From contig NC_037653.1 of assembly GCF_003254395.2 (NCBI RefSeq), positions 5,329,783 through 5,393,782 of the forward strand: a stretch of 64,000 nucleotides of DNA, read 5' to 3'. Every line of letters begins with the position of its first letter. Positions within the stretch are counted from its first letter, which is position 1. A program made the position numbers and the translations under genes. The notes under the pieces were generated by a model that was not told the origin of the DNA, did not search any database, and worked only from the letters and a program-made list of their open reading frames with translations. Of the stretch, positions 25,851 through 37,504 are shown in pieces. This stretch comes from Apis mellifera (Eukaryota; Arthropoda; Insecta; Hymenoptera; Apidae).

Positions 25851-26867
25851 GCATTATCCGATAATCTACGACGGATCGTAAAGTGGGCGGTAAAGTGGGA
25901 TACAAATGTAAACGTGTAAACGAGGACCCGTGGCAATAAAGACGGACACCGGTTATTAAACAGGAGGGAGAGGGAGGAGGGGGGGGGGTGGATTTCGCGT
26001 TGTCAGTTTGCGGCGTGTAGTAAATCTCGCGCGATCCGCGAAATTGCGACGGTAAGCCGCGGATCGAGAATCGGGGTAGGTAACTATTGATCAAAGGAAT
26101 CCTTGGTGAAATATCGTCGTCGAGAAACGTCCCCGTGAAACGTATTGACGTCGCGGCCGTGTTACGTCGAACCGTTGGGGAGAGAGAGGGGGGAGGGGAG
26201 GTAGGGATGTAACGTTTGATTTGTGGAATAATTTCATCTTGGCCGGATATATATGTATATAGGAACTTGATATATATATTGGATCTTGATTCCTTGGAAA
26301 CTATTCTTGGAATATGGAGAGAAAACCATTTTTCCAGCGTGAAAAATCGTGACTTTCCACGACACGAGGAATCTACTAGTAGTATGATAAATCTGATGAA
26401 ATGGATAGGACGCGTTTAAAATTTAAATAAATATTTTTTCGCGTCGATGAAGGAAAGTAATACGCGATATGTATGAGAGAAAGAGAGAGAGAGAGCGATT
26501 AAAAAGGTTGGATTATGATAGTGCGGAGTTATAGATAAAAATTGGAATTTTCATTACGTAAAAAATATTAAAAATTTCGTTATCGAAATCGAGCCAGAAA
26601 ATGAAGGAAATCATACCATTGAAGTCACTTTTTGATTCATCCCGATATCTCGATTGGTTACCGAGATATAAGAATTTGAAGTGTCCATAGAAGTGCTCGA
26701 GCCGCCGGTGTACGAGATTATGAATGGGCGACCGCAACCTAGTGACCTAGATATTTTTCTTGGAAATGCGTACTACTAGGTTTTTCCAGGAATCACGTCC
26801 GTCGCTTGTTATTGGTCGCTTTAGCGAGGCAAGGTGCGAATAAGCAACCGAGGATCGAGATGGTAAA
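25851..26867. other. GC-richer island then unique sequence
   Basis: 25851-26200 is CpG-rich, with G runs at 25974-25989 and a G4-like motif at 26177-26206. 26216-26419 is an unrecognised plus frame. 26646-26668 is a perfect 7 bp inverted repeat with a 9-base loop. No gene is assigned. Confidence 0.35.
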
Positions 26868-28110
26868 CGATTAAAAATTACTCTTTCCTTTACACGATGA
26901 TATCTCGGGAACCGGAAGTCATATAGGGATAAATGAGAAAGCGTTTCAAAGCGTAAAATATTGCGCTTCCATCGATCTTTCATTCGTTGATCGGAAGTAA
27001 CTGTGTTCGGAGTTACGACGGTTCAAAGTTTTCCTAATTTTAATAGGATTTAATCGCGTTTCTGACGAATGATTAAAAATTATCTTTTCTTTACACGACG
27101 ATAACTCGGGAACCGGAAGTCGTATAGGGATAAATGAAAAAGCGTTTCAAAGCGTAAAGTACCACGCTTCTATCGATTTTTCATTCGTTGACCAGAAGTG
27201 ACTATTCTCAAAGTTACGACGGTTCAAAGTTTTTCTAATTTTAATAGATTTAATCGCGTTTTTGACGAATGATTAAAAATTATGTTTTATTTACACGATG
27301 ATAACTCGGGAACCGGAAGTCGTATAGGGATAAATGAGAAAGCGTTTCAAAGCGTAAAATATTGCGCTTCCATCGATCTTTCATTCGTTGACCGGAAGTA
27401 ACTGTGTTCGGAGTTACGACGGTTCAAAGTTTTTCCTAATTTTAATAGGATTTAATCGTGTTTCTGACGAATGATTAAAAATTATCTTTTCTTTACACGA
27501 CGATAACTCGGGAACCGGAAGTCGTATAGGGATAAATGAAAAAGTGTTTCAAAGCGTAAAGTACCACGCTTCTATCGATTTTTCATTCGTTGACCAGAAG
27601 TGACTATTCTCAAAGTTACGACGGTTCAAAGTTTTTCTAATTTTAATAGATTTAATCGCGTTTTTGACGAATGATTAAAAATTATGTTTTATTTACACGA
27701 TGATAACTCGGGAACCGGAAGTCGTATAGGGATAAATGAGAAAGCGTTTCAAAGCGTAAAATATTGCGCTTCCATCGATCTTTCATTCGTTGACCGGAAG
27801 TAACTGTGTTCGGAGTTACGACGGTTCAAAGTTTTTCTAATTTTAATAGGATTTAATCGCGTTTTTGACGAATGATTCAAAATTATGTTTTATTTACACG
27901 ATGATATCTCGGGAACCGGAAGTCGTATAGGGATAAATGAGAAGGCGTTTCAAAGCGTAAAGTATCGCGCTTCCATCGATCTTTCATTCGTTGATCGGAA
28001 GTGATTATCCTCGGAGTTACGACGGTTCAAAGTTTTCCTAATTTTAATAGGATTTAATCGGGTTTATTAAATGATTAAAAATTATCTTTTCTTTATAAAT
28101 AATGATATCT
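26868..28110. repeat. Satellite-like array, ~200 bp unit, 6+ copies with A/B alternation
   Basis: Each unit has ttacacgacgataactcggg, aaccggaagtcgtataggga, taaatga, gcgtttcaaagcgtaaa, ttcattcgttgacc, gttacgacggttcaaag and taattttaatag. Units start near 26868, 27068, 27268, 27471, 27672 and 27874, with a decayed copy at 28070. Type A units carry gaagtaactgtgttcggag; type B units carry gaagtgactattctcaaag. The order is A-B-A-B-A-A', a ~403 bp dimeric superperiod. Confidence 0.93.
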
Positions 28111-29206
28111 CAGGAACTGCAAGTCATATAGATACATTATCGATACCAATTTCACGTAGGAATTTCGTTTCCATTATCACTCTCCAGTAATAGGAATGGA
28201 TATAAGAGAAAAAAGAGGGATATTAAGCGAACCCTTCCCTGAACAACCTCCACCTCCCTAAAATTTGTACTTTACCTTCCTAACCATTCAAAATGAAGGT
28301 TCTTCCATTCAACGTTCACCCGATTAAGACATACTCTCTTACTATTTCTATCCTGCACGTGAATTTACCTTTCGTCTCGTTTGCTATCCGAGGATAGTTG
28401 AAATAGATCAGACACAAAAGCTGAAAGCTTGCATCTCTACGAAACATTTCTTTAATCCCAACGATAATTTTCAATATAATCCTTCCATCATCCATCCCCG
28501 AATAAAGAAAAATATCGATCGTAAAGTATTTTTCAAAGAGGAGAAAGAAAGAAAGAAACAGTGGAAGAATGGAAAGTCGCGGTCGGATCGATGGAAAGTT
28601 GGATGGATATCGATTCCATCCGTGGAATTTGAAAAGGCAAGTTGAACCTTCATCGGATTTTTCGAGGCATGAATTCCGGAGCCGGGCAATTTTCGGCCGA
28701 CAAGGGCCGAAGCCCCATCGAGACACGGTGGTTGTAACCCAATGGGAGGAACGCTTGGAAGCATATTTTTGGTTGGTTCGTTATCAATGGGCGGCCCTCC
28801 ACCATTCGCCATACCTTTTATATATTTTTACGTCGGCCAACCAACTCGCGGGCAAATTGTGATTCCTTTTCTCTCTCTTCCTCTCTCCTTCTCTCTTTCT
28901 CTTCACCGTCGACGTTTTTGAATGCGAACCCCGCTCGTGATTAAAATTTCGCGTTATTTTTAAAACTGCCTGCCTCCAATGAAAACATTCCATATCCCGC
29001 CACAGATATATATATATATATACAAGTGTCTCCTTTCGAATTTCCCTTTCGAAATCGTTCCCCTTTGATCGACTTTCGAACACATCTTTCGAAACCTCTA
29101 CATATATACACACATCTCTTTCTATTTCATTAAATTTCAAAAATTATATTAGAAACATAAAGAGAGAGGTATATAAAAAAGATATATAATGAATATATAT
29201 AATATA
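28111..29206. other. Unique sequence with a GC-richer block
   Basis: 28560-28870 is mixed composition and open in a plus frame (28569-28862, true ATG) and in minus frames (28726-28316, 28812-28471). No product is recognised and splice sites are weak. 29005-29022 is an AT run. Confidence 0.3.
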
Positions 29207-29775
29207 TTGGGTTGACAAGTAAGTAATTGCGGATTTTTTTTAGAAAATCAAAGACAATTTTTTCATGGAACTAAATAACTTTATTCCGTAATGTGTTGCC
29301 GATTTTGATCAATGACCTTTTGCCATCTTTCAGGCAGCATCATAATCCCACATTCATAAAACTTGTGGTTTTTATTAGCAAAAAACTGAATCAGGTACGA
29401 TTTGATATCATCATCATTATTGAGTGAAAAATTACCAGAACGAAATTTGTCAAACCAATTTTGACACTGCCGTTCTTTTAAGGCTTAAACAATCGCCATA
29501 AACATAACTTTTTGTGAGCTTGCGATACGTTTTTCCCTTTGCGAAAATAAAAAAGCAAAATATGACGATAATGTTCCTTTTGATTTTCCATTTTTCAACC
29601 AACGCCAAACGAAAACTACGCAACCGATCAAAAAACTCTTTTTACCGATTGACAGCTGAATTGCCAACTATCAAATAACAAAACGTGTTTTATATTTGGA
29701 TTACGCCAGCAAACCTAAAAATTCAACTGAAGCTATCTACGAGTGAGATCCGCAATTACTTAGTTGCCAACCCAA
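29207..29775 (-). mobile_element. Internally deleted mariner-family transposon
   Basis: A 569 bp element flanked by TA on both sides (29205-29206, 29776-29777), the target duplication typical of Tc1/mariner elements. The terminal inverted repeats are about 28 bp (29207-29234 and 29748-29775), starting ttgggttg and containing taagtaattgcgga, with two mismatches. Full mariners are about 1.3 kb, so more than half of the interior is gone. What remains reads on the minus strand as the transposase start and end. It sits inside an AT-rich stretch. It is non-autonomous but the ends look intact. Confidence 0.95.
29281..29591 (-). pseudogene. Mariner transposase remnant, frameshifted and deleted
   Basis: From the ATG at 29591-29589 the minus strand encodes the typical mariner amino end, including MENQKEHYRHILLFYFRKGK. 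A small deletion near 29505 shifts the frame, after which RQCQNWFDKFRSGNFSL is recoverable in another frame. The central catalytic DD(34)D region is missing. The sequence then resumes with the carboxy end (FYECGIMMLPERWQKVIDQN) to the stop at 29283-29281. The deletion junction is near 29400-29425, at a gat-rich stretch (atcatcatcatt on the plus strand). Cannot encode active transposase. Confidence 0.92.
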
Positions 29776-30248
29776 TATATATAATAAATATATAATAAAA
29801 ATATATATATATATATATCTCTCTTTATGTTTCTCTCGAGTAATTTTTAAAATTTAACGAAACGAAAAGAGATGTATATGTATAATAACAATCCCTCGTA
29901 TTTTCTTTGCCACGAATAATAATAACCGAATAATTTCCTTGGAAATTGTAACGCGATTTCCCAGGATTTCGAGGGTTTCGCCCTTTTTCGCGGCAGGAAT
30001 AACACAGCCAAAGAGAGCGAGAGAAAGAGAGGGAGAGAGGGATCCATAAAGCTCGCCTTAATGAACGCTCGTTGCTCCATCTTCGTCCCCCTTGCACGCC
30101 GGTTGCCCGCCACGTTGCTCTTCCTTATCAACATTAGCCAGTGAGACGCCGGGGAGAATAACATTGGCCTCTGGCGAGTAATATATCCATACTTGCCGTC
30201 ATCCCTTAATGCATTATGCATAAGGGTTCGATATATCCAGAGCTCGCC

Positions 30249-30294
<46 letters not shown>

Positions 30295-30511
30295 GTGTGC
30301 GCGTGCAGGGGATACGAACACGGGGCCGTCTCCAACGATCCCGTGTCCGTGACACGCTCGTGTGGAGGATGCGCGCGTGTCGAGGACATCCGGTGAACGA
30401 CATCCCTCCCCTCCCCTCCTTTTGCCAAGTGGAACGCCGCGTACAAAGGCGGCCAACCGTGTCACAACATTGCATCTCCTTCTCTTCTTCCTCCATTTCG
30501 TATAAATAAAC
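29776..30511. other. Unique sequence with (AT)n and a GC-richer island
   Basis: 29799-29819 and 30250-30292 are AT microsatellites. 30050-30490 has mixed composition with many overlapping frames on both strands that run through the AT tract as Ile/Tyr repeats, so they are not called as genes. Confidence 0.4.
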
Positions 30512-31880
30512 TATCGATGAACGTTCGAATGAACCGCGCTTGGATCGTTAAGGTTAGAATGTTGTTAGGAAGAATTTTTTGGAACCATTTTTCGGTGTTG
30601 GTTTGATAAGAAATATTATTTTCAAAACTATCGATGTTCGAATGAACCGCGCTTGGATCGTTAAGGTTAGGAAGAATTTTTTGGAACCATTTTTCGGTGT
30701 TGGTTTGATAATAGAAATATTATTTTCAAAACTATCGATGTTCGAATGAACCGCGCTTGGATCGTTAAGGTTAAGATATTGTTAGGAAGAATTTTTAAAA
30801 TTTGGAACCAAGCGGTGACACGTTTATTTATGTTTGATGTTTTTTAAATATCGCTTCTTGGGCTCTTTATAATGTTACAGAACGAGGAATGGCTAGATTA
30901 TTTTTATTTCAAATCGAAATACGATTTTCGGTGTTGGTTTGATAAGAAATATTATTTTCAAAATTATCGATGAACGTTTGAATGAACCGCGCTTGGATCA
31001 TTAAGATGTTGTTAGGAAGAATTTTTAAAATTTGGAATCAAGCGGTTTATTTATGTTTGATGTTTTTTAAATATTGTTTTCTAGATTCTTTATAATGTTA
31101 CAAAATGAGGAATGTATCGTTGAATGGTTAGATTATTTTTATTTCAAATCGAAATACGATTTTCGGTGTTGGTTTGATAAGAAATATTATTTTCAAAACT
31201 ATCGATGTTCGAGCGAACCGCGCTTGGATCGTTAAGGTTAGGATGTTGTTAGGAAGAATTTCTAAAATTTGGAACCAAGCGGTTTATTTATGTTTGATGT
31301 TTTTTAAATATCGCTTCTTGGGCTCTTTATAATATTACAAAACGAGGAATGGCTAGATTATTTTTATTTCAAATCGAAATACGATTTTCGGTGTTGGTTT
31401 GATAAGAAATATTATTTTCAAAATTATCGATGAACGTTCGAATGAACCGCGCTTGGATCGTTAAGATTAAGATGTTGTTAGGAAGAATTTTTAAAATTTG
31501 GAACCAAGCGGTGACACGTTTATTTATGTTTGATGTTTTTTAAATATTGTTTTCTAGATTCTTTACAATGTTACAAAACGTGGAATGTATCGTTGAATGT
31601 AAAATACGATTTTCGGTGTTGGTTTGATAATAGAAATATTATTTTCAAAACTATCGATGTTCGAATGAACCGCGCTTGGATCGTTAAGGTTAGGATGTTG
31701 TTAGGAAGAATTTTTAAAATTTGGAACCAAGCGGTGACACGTTTATTTATGTTTGATGTTTTTTAAATATTTTCTAGATTCTTTATAATGTTACAAAACG
31801 TGGAATGTATCGTTGAATGTAAAATACGATTTTTGGTGTTGGTTTGATAATAGAAATATTATTTTCAAAACTATCGATGA
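30512..31880. repeat. Tandem array, ~100-240 bp unit, 7 copies
   Basis: The phrase gaaccgcgcttggatc recurs near 30531, 30645, 30746, 30983, 31217, 31447 and 31666. Full units also have gttaggaagaatttttaaaa, ccaagcggtgacacgtttat, tgatgttttttaaat, ctttataatgttacaaaacg and gattttcggtgttggtttga. The first two copies lack the middle section, so short (~100-115 bp) and long (~220-240 bp) units are mixed. Confidence 0.92.
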
Positions 31881-32149
31881 CTTAAATTGAATATTCCAAT
31901 TCGATTCAGTAGAATCGAAGAACAACAATATTTTTATCATTGTCAGAGGAATTTTGCAACTTTTTATTAACAGCATGGTGTTCTAATTTTTCTTTTTTCT
32001 TCGTATTATTATTGTAATAGCTTGTTGCAAGATAATAACTATTGTTTGTCAATCTCTTCGATTTGGCATCTCTTCTCTCTTAAATTCACGTAAATTATTT
32101 CGTATTTATTAAAAATTTTCCATTTTGAAATTACATCCGTCATTATTTT
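31881..32149. other. AT-rich unique sequence
   Basis: No supported feature. Confidence 0.4.
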
Positions 32150-32308
32150 ATTCATTTCTCTTAGAAAATAAATTAATTTTTCGTCTTGAAATTCCAATTC
32201 GAACGTATGCCAAATATAATGAATATTGCTCTTCCAGACTCTGGATTTTCCTTCAAACGTATATCATATTTTCGAATAGAGGGAATAATTAATAATTCGA
32301 AGAGCAAA

Positions 32309-32355
<47 letters not shown>

Positions 32356-32960
32356 ATCGAGGATTTGTTCGATTCGCAGCCACTTCTCTGGATCTAAGAT
32401 TTAAGATCTAAGATCTAAGATCTAACTTCCAATTTAACTCGAACGTATAACGCCAAATATAATGAATATTACTTTTCGAAATTCTGGATAATCTAAAATT
32501 TCCCCTTAAAAAAAAAACTAATTTTTCATTCTCAAATTCCAAAATTCCACTTAAATCGAACATAAATAATGAAAATAATAATGAATATTACTTTTCGAAA
32601 TTCTGGATAATCTAAAATTTCCCCTTAAAAAGAAAACTAATTTTTTGTCTTCAAATTCCAATTTAACTCGAACGTATGCCAAATATAATAAATATTGCTC
32701 TTCAATATTCTGGATAATCTAAGATTTCCCCTTAAAAAAAAACTAATTTTTCATCTTCAAATTCCAACTTGACTCGAACATATGCCAAATATAATGAATA
32801 TTGCTCTTCGAAACTTTGGATAATCTAGAATTTCCCCTAAAAAAAAAAACTAATTTTTCGTCCTCAAATTCCAAAATTCCACTAACTCAAACGTAAATAA
32901 AATTCGAGATAATCTAAGATTTTTCGTTCAAACGTATACCATATTTTCGAATAGAGAGAA
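32150..32960. repeat. Tandem array, ~110-130 bp unit, ~6 imperfect copies, with (GA)n
   Basis: Series: ccccttaaaaaaaaaactaa, tttttcgtcttcaaattcca, actcgaacgtatgccaaata, taatgaatattgctcttcga, ctggataatctaagattt. A (GA)n run sits at 32313-32349. The unit containing it is echoed at 32920-33060, where the second (GA)n lies. Confidence 0.85.
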
Positions 32961-32992
32961 TAATTCGTAATTCAGTAAAAGCAAAAGATAGA

Positions 32993-32998
<6 letters not shown>

Positions 32999-33049
<51 letters not shown>
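32999..33049. repeat. (GA)n microsatellite
   Basis: Perfect 50 bp GA run. The preceding tcgaatagagagaataatt and following gcagaatcgagaatttgt resemble the flanks of the (GA)n run at 32313-32349, so the microsatellite was duplicated with its flanks. Confidence 0.95.
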
Positions 33050-33051
<2 letters not shown>

Positions 33052-33886
33052 TGCAGAATCGAGAATTTGTATTCGATTCGCGGCCACTTCTCTCGCGATA
33101 AACCGCGCCGTGTTTCATAAAGTTTGGCCGACGCGGTTCCTTTGTCGGCGCTCGGCCGGTAAACACGCGAATGCTTCTTTCGGGCGGAGCAAACTTGGGC
33201 TGTAAGTCACCCGCAATGTACCCACGAGAGAGAGAGAGAAAGAAAGGTTGTTGCCACGAGCGGGGCATAAATCGAGGCGGGGAATTAAATTTCCCGCCGC
33301 TGGATCTCGATTTATCTCGCTCGTCCATTCCACCTTCGTTTCCCTCGAAACAATAATTTATCGCTTTTTTCCAGGACTCGTCATCGACTCGTCCATCCCT
33401 CTTCAAAAGTCTTGGCAACGAATTCAATTTCGATTGTCGATCGAATTTAAGTTTTCAGATAATAATAATTTAAACGTGAAAGGAAAAATATATAATTGTA
33501 ATTATTTTTTAAATTACAAAAAAATTATTCAAGGTAAGAAAGTGTGATGAAGCAAGTAAATGTACGAGTAATTTTCGTCAACATTTTGAACGCGCCTTTT
33601 ATTTGAGCAACTGGAAGAAGCAGAAGGTTCATCTATATTAGGGAAAGTTTAGAAGAATATATACTTTGAAAGAGACTCAAAGTGAAACTAAATTTTTGTC
33701 TTAAGATAAAAAACATAAAAAAGTGAATGAATTTTTTCAATCAACGATAAGATAAAACGAGAATAATAATTCCAAATCGTATCACCGAAGTGATATTTCT
33801 ATTTCAAATTTAATTTCTTTCATCTATTTTATTTTTATCTTACTGTACTTCATACTTTACTTTAAAAAAAAATTCCCCTCCCACTT
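33050..33886. other. GC-richer block then AT-rich unique sequence
   Basis: 33060-33440 is balanced in composition, with unrecognised frames on both strands. 33440-33886 is AT-rich with nothing evident. Confidence 0.35.
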
Positions 33887-34500
33887 TTGAATTTCAAAAT
33901 TATCGAATACGAATCGCTTCTCCAAAATTTTGCTTTAAAATTTGTTTTCAAGCAATCATTCAAACTCGAGAGGAGAAACAATTCGGGAATTGAAGGAAGA
34001 ATTGGATCCATCTTTGCCGTTCATTTCCTTCCCTCTCGGCGACGAGACATCGGCCACGATATTCGTGCATGTCTCGGACCGTTGGAAGCCATCCTCGCGT
34101 CTAATTACACGGTCAAGGTAACGAAGGGAACGGTGAAAGGACGTGGGATGTTTGCCGGCGTCGATGCACGTTCCATGCAGGAGAGGGTGGCAAGGAACGA
34201 TCCGAAAGGAAAGAAGACGGGCAGAGAAAGAGAGAGGGAGAGAGGGAAGGAAGGAAGAGGGAGGTGCACCCCGCAATGCGGCACAACTCCTGATCCGATT
34301 GCGAGCTCAGTCAGCGTCCTCGAGAGCTCGAGGTCGAAGAGGTCCACCGGACTTCGCTAAGAGATCTTTGGATAATTTCCTCCCTCCTTTTTTTCCTCCT
34401 CCCCCCCTCCCTCTAGAACAAACTCGAGGCGATACCAGGAGGCCAGTTCGAATCGAATCTTTAAGGATGGCGTGTGATAGAGTATGTAATAGTATATAGT
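33887..34500 (+). other. Unexplained 157-codon open frame in GC-richer block
   Basis: The plus frame is open from 33887 to 34360, with no ATG at its upstream end. The middle (34010-34120) is not low complexity and is followed by a plausible donor, caag/gtaacg, near 34117. A pyrimidine-rich stretch (catttccttccctctc) at 34020-34037 could precede an acceptor. The later part is Arg/Glu/Gly-rich over a G/A run (34190-34265). Minus frames are also open. Not recognised; could be one exon at about 34046-34116 or chance. Confidence 0.18.
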
Positions 34501-34589
34501 TGCTCGAAACACGTTGACTTTTCAGTAATTAAAGAGAAAAGAATTCGTAACAAACGTTTCATCGATATTTGCTTGAGGATCGCAAACAA

Positions 34590-35025
34590 ATAAACTCAAA
34601 AAAATTAAAAACTAAATTCAAAAAAACTTAAATAAATCAAATAAACTCAAAAAAAAAAAATTAAAACCTAAATTCAAAAAACTTGAATAAATCAAATAAA
34701 CTCAAAAAAATTAAAAACTAAATTCAAAAAAACTTAAATAAATCAAATAAACTCAAAAAAATTAAAAACTAAATTCAAAAAACTTGAATAAATCAAATAA
34801 ACTCAAAAAAATTAAAAACTAAATTTAAAAAAACTTAAATAAATCAAATAAATATCAAAAAAATTAAAAACTAAATTCAAAAAAACTTAAATAAATCAAA
34901 TAAACTCAAAAAAAAAAAATTAAAAAACTAAATTCAAAAAACTTGAATAAATCAAATAAAATCAAAAAAAAAAATTAAAAAACTAAATTCAAAAAAATTT
35001 AAGTAAAATTAAATTAAATAAATAA
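34590..35025. repeat. Tandem array, ~50 bp A-rich unit, ~8-9 copies
   Basis: Unit: aactaaattcaaaaaacttg, aataaatcaaataaactc, aaaaaaatta. Alternating acttaaata/acttgaata variants suggest a two-unit superperiod in part. Confidence 0.92.
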
Positions 35026-35472
35026 AAACATTTAAAACAGTATAAATTAACTAAATTATTTTTTATTTATAAATTAAAATATTTTATCTTTAACACGTCT
35101 CTCTCAATTTAAATTTTTAATTTTAATTTATTATAAAAATAAAATTATTTAAAAGAAATATTAAAAAATAAAGCTTCTAATAAAGCTTAGACTTAAAAAT
35201 CTATATTTCTTTTATTTATATATAATTTAACAAGGAACATTATATTTTCAAGTGGGCGAAAATTTATTTTACACTCGGCAAAAATACTCGATATCACATA
35301 CTTGAACTCGATCGATCAATCAGACAGGGAATCGACTTAATTATATCCCGTACGTGTCGAGAATAGGAAATGCGAATCGAGGAATGCATCCATTTTCGAA
35401 AACGATTTCTCCACGAATAAAAAGACCGATGCGGGACACTCCTATATATATATACATAAAGAGCGTAGCCTA

Positions 35473-35475
<3 letters not shown>
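35026..35475. other. AT-rich unique sequence
   Basis: Very AT-rich to 35275, then mixed. No supported feature. Confidence 0.4.

Positions 35476-35557
<82 letters not shown>
35476..35557. repeat. (GA)n microsatellite, ~80 bp
   Basis: Perfect GA dinucleotide run. It creates Arg/Glu and Ser/Leu periodic frames on the two strands, which are not genes. Confidence 0.97.
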
Positions 35558-35559
<2 letters not shown>

Positions 35560-35904
35560 GATTCGTATTCGAGGAGATCATTTCGGCGAGCAAATATCGG
35601 CCGTTTCGCCGGTTTCCGAAAGTGGAAGTTGGACGCGGTTCCCGATCGCGGGACAAAGGAGGCGGCGGACAAAAGAGGCCCGGTGACAGAGATCGGCCGG
35701 AGATCTGGCGAGGGTTAGGGGAGGGTTAGGGATACGGCTGGAATCCCGTAATTTCTGCAACAAAGCGGGACCGTCCATCTCGCCACTGTACAAGCCACCT
35801 CCTCCTCCCCCCTCCGCGTACAACAGGGTTATTAGATCGTCGTGATGAACGAGCCGCGTTGCCACGTACTACCCGCTCCAACGAGAGCTGTTCCAGCACT
35901 CGAA
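35558..35904. other. GC-richer island, open on both strands
   Basis: Balanced composition with CpG. The minus frame 35865-35578 (true ATG side unclear) is mixed sequence, not recognised. No convincing splice pair. Confidence 0.25.
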
Positions 35905-37105
35905 TGTGCTTGGGATCTATCTATTTATTTATCAGTTTTCATTTTCGAGTTTCTCCTCTCCCTTTGCTGTTAAGCAGGGAGAAAGGATGAAGTGATTTTT
36001 TTCAAATCTTCGATTATTATGCTATTTAACTGTGACGAGATGTGATGGAGAGTAAGCTTGTGACAAATTTTACAAAATGTGAAGATCGTAAACAACGATT
36101 GATACGAATCTGAATGAAATGAAAAAGAAGAGAGAGAGAGAGAGAGAGAGAAAGAGGAATGTGTATTTCATTATGGATAATTTTATCCGTGGAGAGGATC
36201 GACAAAGTCTCTGTTTTCTATTTACTTATCGTTTTTCATTTTCGAGTTCTCCTCCCCCTTAAGATAGCAGGGAGAGAGAATGAGGTGAAATTTTTCAAAT
36301 CTTCGATTATTATGCTATTTAATTGTGACGAGATAATGTAATGGAGAATAAGCTTGTGATAAATTTTACAAAATGTGAAGATCGTAAACAACGATTGATA
36401 CGAATCTGAATGAAATGAAAAAGAAGAGAGAGAGAGAGAGAGAGAGAAAGAGGAATGTGTATTTCATTATGGATAATTTTATCCGTGGAGAGGATCGACA
36501 AAGTCTCTGTTTTCTATTTACTTATCGTTTTTCATTTTCGAGTTCTCCTCCCCCTTAAGATAGCAGGGAGAGAGAATGAGGTGAAATTTTTCAAATCTTC
36601 GATTATTATGCTATTTAATTGTGACGAGATAATGTAATGGAGAATAAGCTTGTGATAAATTTTACAAAATGTGAAGATCGTAAACAACGATTGATACGAA
36701 TCTGAATGAAATGAAAAAGAAGAGAGAGAGAGAGAGAGAGAGAAAGAGGAATGTGTATTTCATTAGGGATAATTTTATCCGTGGAGAGGATCGACAAAGT
36801 CTCTGTTTTCTATTTACTTATCGTTTTTCATTTTCGAGTTCTCCTCCCCCTTAAGATAGCAGGGAGAGAGGATGAGGTGAAAATTTTCAAATCTTCGATT
36901 GCTATACTATTTAATTGTGACAAAATGTAATGGAAAGTAAGCTTGTGACAAATTTTAGAAAATGTGAAGATTATAAACAATGTAAGCAACGATTGCTACG
37001 AATCTGAATGAAAAAGAAGAGAGAGAGAGAGAAAGAGGAATGTGTATTTCATTAGGGATAATTTTATCCGTGGAGAGGATCGACAAAGTCTCTGTTTTCG
37101 AGCAG
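35905..37105. repeat. Tandem array, 296 bp unit, ~4 copies, very high identity
   Basis: The unit has a (GA)n core, gaggaatgtgtatttcatta, ggataattttatccgtggag, gatcgacaaagtctctgttt, tcctcccccttaagatagca, ttcaaatcttcgattattat and aacaacgattgatacgaatc. Adjacent copies starting near 36127 and 36423 look identical across nearly all of 296 bp. The first partial copy (from about 35915) and the last ones (36720-37105) are diverged or truncated. Confidence 0.95.
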
Positions 37106-37504
37106 CAGGACTCGGCTGCTCGTTCATCATAGTGATCTAATAACTGACCGCGGGAACGAGCATCGCGGGGAATAAAATTAGCCGGCCCAGTGTATTTATT
37201 GCGAGCGCAATTATTTCGCGGCGAGAGGTGGCCGCCGCCACTGTGGACGGAAAACGCGTGGTATTCGTATTCCGCGCGTCGTGCAGCGCGGAGTAAACGG
37301 ATTACGTAATTACGCGGAACGATGCCACGAAAACGCCGCCACCTGCGTACGTGAGCCTTCCAACGAGAGAGTGGGGAGATTCCATCCCCCGTTTGTTTTT
37401 GTGCTCGTGTCCTTTCAACAACGGGGAGATAACACTGCACGTCCTCTCCTCTGCTTTAGAAGTTGCAAGAATTATCGAGAGTTGTACGAGGGTTATTCGT
37501 CGGC
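37099..37504. other. GC-rich island with hairpin, possible regulatory element
   Basis: Starts with a perfect 8 bp stem, 8-base loop inverted repeat (37099-37122: cgagcagc/gctgctcg). The following 300 bp are CpG-rich and non-repetitive (ggtggccgccgccactgtgg). Frames are open on both strands but none is recognised. Confidence 0.3.

Noticed and set aside
28978..29206. Second mariner end or nested element upstream of the deleted mariner
   Set aside because: The AT-rich flank has no additional terminal repeat; only the single pair at 29207 and 29775 is present.
29485..29667. 60-codon minus frame inside the mariner element
   Set aside because: It is a different frame from the recognisable transposase and covers the untranslated leader; not a gene.
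30193..30509. Frames with long Ile/Tyr repeats on both strands
   Set aside because: They are reads through the (AT)n microsatellite at 30250-30292.
35294..35686. Frames with Ser/Leu and Arg/Glu repeats
   Set aside because: Produced by the (GA)n run at 35476-35557.
36159..36797. Identical 60-codon frames repeated in tandem, on both strands
   Set aside because: They reflect the near-identical 296 bp repeat units rather than a duplicated gene; no start or splice context is conserved beyond the repeat itself.
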